From: Actinomycetota bacterium
Lineage (GTDB): Bacteria; Actinomycetota; Acidimicrobiia; Acidimicrobiales; Ilumatobacteraceae
DNA: 32,626 bases
Reading direction: 5' to 3'
NCBI GenBank assembly: GCA_009703125.1
Contig: WLGS01000008.1
Coordinates: 1 to 32,626 of the forward strand
The position numbers and the translations under genes were made by a program. Of this stretch, positions 26,873-32,626 are shown one piece after another. A model generated the notes under the pieces. It had not been told where the DNA came from. It saw only the letters and a list, made by a program, of their open reading frames with translations, and made no database searches. How positions within the stretch are numbered: position 1 is the first letter of the stretch; every line of letters starts with the position of its first letter.

Positions 26873-26878
26873 ATTCTA
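26873..26878 (-). promoter_or_regulatory. Candidate -10 box for leaderless ruvCAB transcript
   Basis: TAGAAT on the minus strand matches TATAAT at five of six positions and ends exactly seven bases before the ruvC ATG, the spacing expected when the start codon is itself the first transcribed base. No good -35 hexamer is visible at 16-19 bases. Leaderless transcripts are common in Actinobacteria. Confidence 0.5.
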
Positions 26879-26907
26879 CAGAAGATGTAGGGCGCCGCGA
26901 GGCAATG

Positions 26908-27360
26908 TCAGCGGGCGGCCTCCACAGCGGCCACCAATTCCTCCACGGGTCTAAATGTCAACCCCGCTATGGCTCGGTGGGCATAACGCACTACCCCTTG
27001 GCCGTCAATGACAAACACACTTCGACGAGGAAAGCCCAACGGACCCACAGTGCCATAGAGCCCCGCCACGGTTTTATCTGTGTCGGACAACAACGGAAAC
27101 TGAAAACCATGCTTGGAGGCAAACTGCTCGTGGCTAGCGAGATCTTGTGCCGAAATTGCCAATACTTGTGCGCCCACGGATTCAAAAGCAGACAACTCAT
27201 TGTTGTAGGAATTCAATTGTTTTGTACACACAGGAGTGTCGTCGCCTGGATAGAAGACCAGAACTACTGGCTGACCTCGAAACGACGATAAGGAATAGGA
27301 CTTTTCGCCTGTTCCTTGCAGTGTGAACTCGGGAGCCACATCACCTACTGATAATGACAT
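26908..27360 (-). CDS. One-cysteine peroxiredoxin (BCP/AhpE-like)
   Basis: This is a thiol peroxidase that reduces hydrogen peroxide or organic peroxides. The 150-residue thioredoxin-fold product has the AhpC/TSA opening [11 protein letters not shown], then [15 protein letters not shown] with the peroxidatic Cys45, and the conserved Arg in [10 protein letters not shown]. Cys45 is the only cysteine; the resolving Cys found five residues later in BCP-type enzymes is replaced, so reduction must use an external thiol. The ATG at 27358-27360 shares one base with the yebC TGA. Its place between yebC and ruvC breaks an otherwise common yebC-ruvC adjacency. Confidence 0.9.
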   Translation of the reverse strand: MSLSVGDVAPEFTLQGTGEKSYSLSSFRGQPVVLVFYPGDDTPVCTKQLNSYNNELSAFESVGAQVLAISAQDLASHEQFASKHGFQFPLLSDTDKTVAGLYGTVGPLGFPRRSVFVIDGQGVVRYAHRAIAGLTFRPVEELVAAVEAAR

Positions 27361-28106
27361 CAGCCCACCTCCTGCATGATTGATTCATCAATGTCGAAGT
27401 TCGCATAGACGTCTTGCACGTCATCGTTGTCTTCGAGCATGTCCATGATTCTAAGTATTTGACGGGCCTCATCAGCGTCTTTGACTTCAATGGTTGTGGA
27501 GGAAATCATCGTCGATTCAGCACTTTCCACGATGATGCCACTCTTCACAAGTGTTTCTTGTACGTCATAGACCACAGCTGGCTCTGTAAGTACACGCCAC
27601 GAATCCCCATCGCGTTCGATATCTTCTGCTCCTGCTTCAAGCGCAGCAGTCATCACATCGTCTTCTGCAAATTGTCCTGCAACAACAATCACGCCTCGTC
27701 GTGAGAATTGCCAGCCCACGGCACCTGGCTCAGCCATTGATCCACCGAATTTTGAAAACGCATTTCGCACATCGGCGGCAGTGCGATTTCGATTATCGGT
27801 GAGCACATCTACCAACATCGCTACCCCACCTGGCGCATACCCCTCATAGGTAATTGACTCATAGTTCGCACCATCGTTATCGCCAATGCCTCGTTTGATG
27901 GCACGGTCGATGGCGTCTTTCGTCATTTGTCCCGCTTTTGCCTTTTGCACCATGGTGCGCAACGTGGCATTGCTATCAACATCTCCACCGCCAGCGCGTG
28001 CGGCAACTTCAATCTGACGGGCCAACTTTGCAAACAGTTTTCCGCGCGCCTTATCAGCCGCGCCCTTTTTGTGTTTGATAGTTGCCCATTTGGAATGGCC
28101 AGACAT
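27360..28106 (-). CDS. yebC: YebC/PmpR-family protein (TACO1-like)
   Basis: YebC proteins were long annotated as transcription regulators; recent work on the family points to easing translation of proline-rich stretches. The 248-residue product starts with the strongly conserved [16 protein letters not shown] and carries [54 protein letters not shown] and GAVGWQF. The ATG at 28104-28106 follows a strong AGGAG five bases upstream. The gene sits two bases after pdxT and overlaps the peroxiredoxin gene by one base. Confidence 0.96.
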   Translation of the reverse strand: MSGHSKWATIKHKKGAADKARGKLFAKLARQIEVAARAGGGDVDSNATLRTMVQKAKAGQMTKDAIDRAIKRGIGDNDGANYESITYEGYAPGGVAMLVDVLTDNRNRTAADVRNAFSKFGGSMAEPGAVGWQFSRRGVIVVAGQFAEDDVMTAALEAGAEDIERDGDSWRVLTEPAVVYDVQETLVKSGIIVESAESTMISSTTIEVKDADEARQILRIMDMLEDNDDVQDVYANFDIDESIMQEVG

Positions 28107-28108
28107 TG

Positions 28109-28693
28109 CTACTCCTGCTCTTTCATGACTATTTCTTCTACAAAAAAACGATGCAATCGTTCATCTTCGTTGAGTTCGGGATGAAAAGATGCCGCGAGCA
28201 CTCTTCCTTGCCGTACCAACACGGGATCGCCATCGTGACTTCCCAACACTTCCACGGACTTACCTATGCGTTCAATTCGAGGTGCCCGAATGAACACCCC
28301 ATGCACATCTCCAAATGGAGTTGCAAGGTCGGTCTCAAAAGAATCCACTTGTCGACCATACGCATTTCGCCGCACAGAGATGTCGAGAGCAGAAAAACTG
28401 CGTTGATCATCACGTCCATCAGCTATGTCGCTGGCCAGAAGAATCATTCCTGCACAAGTCCCAAACACGGCCATTCCATCAGCAATGCGTTCGTCGATGA
28501 CATCAAATAGACCAGAGCTCACCAATAAGTGCGACATCGTGCTGGATTCACCACCGGGCATCACTAGCGCAGTGACTTTGCCGAGATCTTCGGTTGTGCG
28601 CACTTCGATGCATTCCACATCAAGTGCTGCAAGCTTTTCACAGTGCGCAGCAAAGGCCCCTTGAAGTGCAAGCACTCCTACGACACCGTTCAC
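28109..28693 (-). CDS. pdxT: Pyridoxal 5'-phosphate synthase glutaminase subunit PdxT
   Basis: PdxT hydrolyses glutamine and feeds ammonia to PdxS. The product is a class I glutamine amidotransferase with VVGVLALQGAFAAH, MPGGESSTM, the nucleophile elbow FGTCAGMILLA and the His-Glu pair in SFHPELNED. I prefer the GTG at 28691-28693 (194 residues), which has GAGG seven bases upstream and starts right before the conserved core. An ATG at 28706-28708 would add five residues but has no Shine-Dalgarno sequence. The gene lies just after pdxS. Confidence 0.95.
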   Translation of the reverse strand: MNGVVGVLALQGAFAAHCEKLAALDVECIEVRTTEDLGKVTALVMPGGESSTMSHLLVSSGLFDVIDERIADGMAVFGTCAGMILLASDIADGRDDQRSFSALDISVRRNAYGRQVDSFETDLATPFGDVHGVFIRAPRIERIGKSVEVLGSHDGDPVLVRQGRVLAASFHPELNEDERLHRFFVEEIVMKEQE

Positions 28694-28720
28694 CCGGAGG
28701 CCTCGCATTCATGATGGTGA

Positions 28721-29620
28721 TTACCAACCACGCTCAGCAAAACGCTGAGTGCCATTGATCTCATCCATTGCAATTCCTGTCATGGGCGCACCAAGGCCTC
28801 GGCTGACTTTTGCAAGAACATGTGCATCTCGGAAGTGAGTAGTGGCTTCCACAATTGCACGCGCACGAGGAGCTGGATCATCACTCTTGAAAATTCCAGA
28901 ACCTACAAATACTGCTTCAGCTCCCAGCTGCATCGCCAAAGCCGCATCTGCTGGGGTAGCAATTCCACCTGCGCAAAAAATGGGTACGGGAAGTTTTCCT
29001 GTTTCTGCAATCTCTTGCACCAATGGCAATGGGGCCTGCAAGGTCTTTGCCCATTGGAACAACTCAGCACTGTCTGCCTGTGTGATTTTGCGAATATCTC
29101 CAAGAATGGAACGAAGATGACGTACTGCCTCGACAATATTTCCTGTTCCAGCTTCACCCTTTGAGCGAATCATGCATGCACCTTCAGAAATTCGGCGCAA
29201 TGCTTCACCAAGATTTGTTGCACCACAAACGAAAGGAACTGTGAAAGCAAACTTGTCGATGTGATGGGTCTCATCGGCGGGTGTGAGAACTTCAGATTCA
29301 TCCACGAAGTCCACGCCTAAGGCCTCAAGAATTTGGGCTTCTACGAAATGACCGATACGCGCTTTTGCCATGACTGGAATACGCACTACAGATTTGATGC
29401 CTTCAATCATTTCTGGGTCACTCATGCGCGCCACACCACCATCACGGCGAATGTCGGCGGGCACTCGTTCTAGCGCCATCACGGCACACGCACCAGCATC
29501 TTCGGCGATCTTGGCTTGCTCTGCATTGACCACGTCCATAATGACGCCGCCCTTGAGCATTTCGGCCAACCCTCTTTTCACCTTGAGAGTTCCCACCGAC
29601 GAAGCATTTCCTGAAGTCAT
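28721..29620 (-). CDS. pdxS: Pyridoxal 5'-phosphate synthase subunit PdxS
   Basis: PdxS builds vitamin B6 from ribose 5-phosphate, glyceraldehyde 3-phosphate and ammonia. The 299-residue TIM barrel has [20 protein letters not shown], the Lys of [15 protein letters not shown], the second catalytic Lys in [26 protein letters not shown] and GSGIFKS. All known catalytic residues appear to be present. The ATG at 29618-29620 has no clear Shine-Dalgarno sequence. The gene is followed after 12-27 bases by pdxT, giving a self-contained B6 unit. Confidence 0.97.
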   Translation of the reverse strand: MTSGNASSVGTLKVKRGLAEMLKGGVIMDVVNAEQAKIAEDAGACAVMALERVPADIRRDGGVARMSDPEMIEGIKSVVRIPVMAKARIGHFVEAQILEALGVDFVDESEVLTPADETHHIDKFAFTVPFVCGATNLGEALRRISEGACMIRSKGEAGTGNIVEAVRHLRSILGDIRKITQADSAELFQWAKTLQAPLPLVQEIAETGKLPVPIFCAGGIATPADAALAMQLGAEAVFVGSGIFKSDDPAPRARAIVEATTHFRDAHVLAKVSRGLGAPMTGIAMDEINGTQRFAERGW

Positions 29621-29654
29621 GGACTAGAGGCTAGCGAGGCAAATGGTCGAGATA

Positions 29655-29676
29655 GTGAGTGGGCCAAGCCCCTCAC
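29655..29676 (-). other. Hairpin in the DUF3048-pdxS gap, no U tract
   Basis: GTGAG-GGGC (minus strand) pairs with GCCC-(bulged A)-CTCAC, giving a 9-bp stem with a 3-base loop and one bulge. It lies 15 bases after the DUF3048 stop and 35 bases before pdxS. No run of T follows, so it is not a canonical intrinsic terminator. It could be a weak terminator, an RNA-stabilising 3' end, or chance. Confidence 0.45.
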
Positions 29677-29690
29677 ATGTCACTACCGGA

Positions 29691-30767
29691 TCAGGGAACT
29701 GGCCACGCCACCGTTGCTGGGTCAACCCCAATACCCACGGCCGCAAGTGAATTACGTCGAGATACTTCAATCCATGTGCGACCAGGCGTCATACGAATAA
29801 CCGCACCTGCGTTATCGGTGAAGGTGAAAGGGGTCTCGGCATTAGCGCGCTCCCATTTCATCTCCACCAGGCCACCATCGGTGAGGACAAAACCATTGCC
29901 CTTACCCACGGTCACTGCATGGGGGCTCTTTTTGTCGGCAGCACTGCTCTCATAGGTTGCATACAACACGATGACATTCTTGGCATTGACCTGGACATCA
30001 TCGGAGACATGCGGCTCCAATTGTCGGCGGGAGTTTTCGGTGAAACGTACAAAGTTCTTCGCAGCTGCATCCCACTTCCAAAACACTTTGAGACCAGTCA
30101 TCGATACCTTTGCTCCATCGAAAGGCGTTGAAGTTGCAGGACGCGCATCGCTCTCACCTCGGAATGTGAACTGCACAGGCGGTGGACCTGATCCTTCAGG
30201 AGCCAGTGTCCACAGATCTTTTGTTTGTGCATAAAGATTGTGCGGAGCCTTTCGCTCTTGAGATCTGAAGTAGCCGCCTTTACCTTTTGACGCAGAATGG
30301 CCTACGTTGACCAGCGAACTGGAATTCACTGCACGCGTGACGTTTGCATTTCCACCACTCCATGCAAATAATGGCTTGTTGTACGACGACAACAAGTCGA
30401 TGTCTTGGGTGCGTCCACTGCGAATTGGCCCCACAGGGTCACTTCCCTCGCTATGGAACACTGCAATGAAGCGAGTAATACCTTCAACGTTTTCTTCAAA
30501 GACAATGTCGGCTTTATTGAGACCAGTTTGTGGTCGCGCTATGGGGTGATTGTCAATCTTGACTGCCAGAGCAGGACGTCCGGCAGCGATGGGATCGGTC
30601 ACTGCTAGCCCCGTCAATGGATACAAGACCCCAGGAGCAATATCGCCTGCAGCGGTTGTGGTGGAAACATCGGTTGAAGAAGATGAACCGCCCCCGCCAC
30701 ATGCTGCGAGAGTTGCCACCAGTACTCCGGCGGCGGTCAAGGTCAACAATGTGCGACGACGATTCAT
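29691..30767 (-). CDS. DUF3048 (YerB-like) lipoprotein
   Basis: The 358-residue product has a signal peptide with lipobox LAAC (Cys about 23), then a GGGGSSSS linker, so it should be a membrane-anchored exported lipoprotein. The mature part shows DUF3048 hallmarks: PLTGLAV, RPALAVKIDNHPIARPQTGLNKADIVFEE split over the N-terminal domain, then VGPIRSGRTQDIDL. The C-terminal domain contains VQVNAKNVIVLYATY and GRTWIEV. Function is unestablished; a cell-envelope role is likely. The ATG abuts the upstream gene's TAA and has a strong AAAGGAGA sequence. It is probably co-transcribed with the M48-like and pimA-like genes. Confidence 0.88.
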   Translation of the reverse strand: MNRRRTLLTLTAAGVLVATLAACGGGGSSSSTDVSTTTAAGDIAPGVLYPLTGLAVTDPIAAGRPALAVKIDNHPIARPQTGLNKADIVFEENVEGITRFIAVFHSEGSDPVGPIRSGRTQDIDLLSSYNKPLFAWSGGNANVTRAVNSSSLVNVGHSASKGKGGYFRSQERKAPHNLYAQTKDLWTLAPEGSGPPPVQFTFRGESDARPATSTPFDGAKVSMTGLKVFWKWDAAAKNFVRFTENSRRQLEPHVSDDVQVNAKNVIVLYATYESSAADKKSPHAVTVGKGNGFVLTDGGLVEMKWERANAETPFTFTDNAGAVIRMTPGRTWIEVSRRNSLAAVGIGVDPATVAWPVP

Positions 30768-31583
30768 TTAAATCTCCTTTAGGACAGCAATGCGTTCTTC
30801 CACGCCAATTGCCGAAAACCCCACAATAGGAAAAGATGACCCACTGTGGGTGTCATGGTGAGCAGTTTTTGGATCTACGAACAGCAAAGGGCTCAGAATT
30901 GGGTCGATTTCAAGAGACTGTGCCCGATTGCACTTCTGTAATGCCGAGATAAGTGCAGGTGGATACCGAGTGGCCTGACATGCCGAGATATCGGACCACA
31001 ACAAAATCTTGTCTTCATACAATTTGTTGATGATGACGTCTGCAACGCGACGAAGACCAATCTTGGACAACATTGTTCTCAACGCAATGAGGTAGCTCGT
31101 TAACGCAACATTGCCATTGCGAAGACGCCAAAGAACATGGGCCATCACTGCTTCAATTTCTACGCGATTCATCTCATCAAGAAATCCCTGAGAAACAACA
31201 ACAGTTCCTTGATGTTTTGGTGTGGCAATGGCAAGTGCGATGGGATATGCATCAGACACCACAAGCAATGGTGGGCGGCGGTCTCCCGACACCACACACA
31301 ATCCATCAACAACATTGATCAGCCGGGCATGGTCATCTTCAGATGCCGACACCACATCAAGTCGGTGGAGAAGTGAAGACTCAATATTCCTGTTCACAAC
31401 ATTGACCCACAAGGTGGAGGCCAGTAGCGCCAACACAGTGAGCACAATTGGCTGGCCCACCACGAGGCCAACGATGAGGCCCAGAATTGTGGGCACGAGA
31501 ACAAGTGCAATGTTGATGTAGGTGATGCGTTGAAGTGCCGTTGCCGATGCTTCAGACACAGGAGTCCATTGTCGTTGATTCAT
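30768..31583 (-). CDS. M48-like membrane protein with lost zinc motif (predicted pseudoprotease)
   Basis: The 271-residue product has two N-terminal membrane helices (about 20-65) and a cytoplasmic domain resembling HtpX/M48 peptidases: YPIALAIATPKHQGTVVVSQGFLDEMNRVEIEAV in the prepeptidase region and TRYPPALISALQK near the C terminus. The expected HExxH is MAHVLWRLRNGN: the first His is kept, Glu is Val and the second His is Arg. The downstream Glu-containing ligand region reads LLWSDISAC, without the Glu. It is therefore probably inactive as a zinc protease. I chose the ATG at 31581-31583, preceded by AAAGGA; a GTG at 31605-31607 would add eight residues. Confidence 0.75.
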   Translation of the reverse strand: MNQRQWTPVSEASATALQRITYINIALVLVPTILGLIVGLVVGQPIVLTVLALLASTLWVNVVNRNIESSLLHRLDVVSASEDDHARLINVVDGLCVVSGDRRPPLLVVSDAYPIALAIATPKHQGTVVVSQGFLDEMNRVEIEAVMAHVLWRLRNGNVALTSYLIALRTMLSKIGLRRVADVIINKLYEDKILLWSDISACQATRYPPALISALQKCNRAQSLEIDPILSPLLFVDPKTAHHDTHSGSSFPIVGFSAIGVEERIAVLKEI

Positions 31584-31612
31584 AAATCCTTTCGGCGCCT
31601 CATGCACATGAG

Positions 31613-32626
31613 TTAGCCGAGACGCGAACGTCGCAAGAAGCGACCCTCGAATCGTCTCAGCATACGGGGTACCTCGATGGTGGTGATATTGCTTGCTTCC
31701 ATACTTAGTGCTCGCAGATACAGCTCCACATAGTGATCAGCCAACGCATCCATGGAAAACTGCCGCGCACGCACAAGGCCATTTTCTCGAAATTGTTGTG
31801 CAAGACGAGTGTCTGTCAGCACTCGTGCCAGTGCCGTCGCAAGTGCTTGTGCATTTCCAGGCTCCACCAATAAAGAGTTCACGCCATCGGTTGCCACGTT
31901 GCGATAACCATCAATGTCCGTGGACACAACCGGTGCGCCCGATGCCATCGCTTCAATGAGCACAATGCCGAAAGATTCTCCGCGTAATGACGGTGCACAA
32001 AAAGCAGATGCACGCGAAAGACGATCCACTTTTTCTTCATCCGAGATACGACCGAGCCACTGAATTCGTGCGTCACCATGGGTGCGCGCCTGCAATTCCC
32101 CAGTCTCTGGACCATCAGAAGCAATCCACAATGTGACATCGCTTGGCAACAAAGCCATTGCATCAATTAAGACGCTGAGTCCCTTACGAGGTTCGTGTCG
32201 GCCGAGAAAAAAAATGACCTTCTCTCGAGGCTGGACAGGAATTGAGTCATACATCGCCAGATCAATTCCATTAAACAGAACTTCATATTCCCCACCGATG
32301 TAGCGCTGTGCGAGTTCCACAGCATCGTGAGACACACCGACACGAATATCAATACGTGATGCAATCCATTTCAACTGGCGAGAAAAAACTCGATACGGTG
32401 CCGACTCCCCCGCGGAATGAAAAGTGGCGACAACTGGCGCCATCTTGACGAGTAACGAGGTGAGCGTGGGTCCAGGGACAAGTGGCTCATGCACATGCAG
32501 CACATCGAAGGCCTCATCATTAAGTGCTCGAATTGTGCGCAATGCCGCAGAGGCATCAGGGGCCACGGGCGCGACCGATCCATTTACTGCGGTCGGCAAA
32601 CTATTGCCCAGTGGCGTCACGAAGGG
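31613..32626 (-). CDS. pimA: GT4-family glycosyltransferase, PimA-like (5' end outside window)
   Basis: This is a GT-B enzyme probably transferring mannose from GDP-mannose to phosphatidyl-myo-inositol. The open frame continues to the window edge without a start; family alignment expects about 45 more N-terminal residues, including the first Rossmann motif. Visible parts include TPLGNSLPTAVNGSVAP, DVLHVHEPLVPG, ATFHSAGESAPYRVF, FFLGRHEPRKGL and the nucleotide-sugar EX7E motif GESFGIVLIEAMASG. Similarity to mycobacterial PimA is strong in these segments, and the gene lies upstream of pdxS as in mycobacteria. A GTG at 32618-32620 is internal. Acceptor specificity is inferred. Confidence 0.85.
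   Translation of the reverse strand, partial: PFVTPLGNSLPTAVNGSVAPVAPDASAALRTIRALNDEAFDVLHVHEPLVPGPTLTSLLVKMAPVVATFHSAGESAPYRVFSRQLKWIASRIDIRVGVSHDAVELAQRYIGGEYEVLFNGIDLAMYDSIPVQPREKVIFFLGRHEPRKGLSVLIDAMALLPSDVTLWIASDGPETGELQARTHGDARIQWLGRISDEEKVDRLSRASAFCAPSLRGESFGIVLIEAMASGAPVVSTDIDGYRNVATDGVNSLLVEPGNAQALATALARVLTDTRLAQQFRENGLVRARQFSMDALADHYVELYLRALSMEASNITTIEVPRMLRRFEGRFLRRSRLG

Noticed and set aside
26876-26890. Inverted repeat CTACA-N5-TGTAG upstream of ruvC
   Set aside because: Five-base arms are short and it overlaps the proposed -10 box. I know no regulator with this site, so chance is likely.
32618-32620. GTG as the start of the PimA-like gene
   Set aside because: The open frame continues to the window edge, and PimA homologues have about 45 more N-terminal residues including the first Rossmann motif. 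The GTG is an internal valine (PFVTPLGNS).
1-32626. Search for tRNA genes, CRISPR repeats, transposases, phage genes or defence genes
   Set aside because: All gaps except the pyr leader are under 100 bases, and every sizeable minus-strand frame is a recognisable chromosomal gene. Nothing supports a mobile or defence element.

Overview
The window is a dense, single-strand block of core bacterial chromosome. All 33 protein genes that I would annotate as conventional genes lie on the minus strand, so transcription runs from high to low coordinates. Most neighbours overlap by 1-28 bases or are separated by fewer than 50 bases. I see no tRNA, rRNA, CRISPR array, insertion sequence, phage gene or integration site. 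The only gap over 100 bases is 817-970, and it is filled by a regulatory leader.

Organism: gene content and order point to the phylum Actinobacteria (Actinomycetota), probably a compact, mid-GC lineage such as Acidimicrobiia. This is inference. From memory, the order pimA - pdxS - pdxT - yebC - ruvC - ruvA - ruvB - yajC - secD - secF - rel - hisS - aspS - rarA - alaS - ruvX - mltG - aroE - aroC - aroK - aroB - aroQ - pepQ - efp - nusB matches the Mycobacterium tuberculosis interval from pimA to nusB. Unlike mycobacteria, this genome keeps queA and tgt between ruvB and yajC, the arrangement common in other bacterial phyla.

Layout in transcription order (right to left): 32626-30768 holds a PimA-like mannosyltransferase (5' end outside the window), an M48-like protein that has lost its catalytic motif, and a DUF3048 lipoprotein. 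29620-28109 is the pyridoxal phosphate synthase pair pdxS-pdxT. 28106-26908 holds yebC and a one-cysteine peroxiredoxin. 26865-24769 is ruvCAB, with an SOS-box-like palindrome over the ruvC start. 24759-19573 is queA-tgt-yajC-secD-secF. 19563-10177 holds rel, hisS, aspS, rarA, a small membrane protein and alaS. 10174-8562 is ruvX and mltG. 8565-4490 is five shikimate-pathway genes (aroE, aroC, aroK, aroB, aroQ). 4493-2453 is pepQ, efp and nusB. 2437-971 is a DUF2079 membrane protein. 973-1 is a new transcription unit: promoter, PyrR-binding loop, leader ORF over an intrinsic terminator, pyrR, and the start of pyrB.

The most interesting signal is the pyr leader. It has a good promoter, an RNA loop matching the PyrR-binding consensus, a Shine-Dalgarno sequence and 27-codon ORF right after the loop, a terminator hairpin inside that ORF, and an ORF stop overlapping the GTG of pyrR, which has no Shine-Dalgarno sequence of its own. 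This suggests that PyrR controls leader translation, and that leader translation in turn controls both termination and pyrR translation. No wholly new defence or mobile system is visible.
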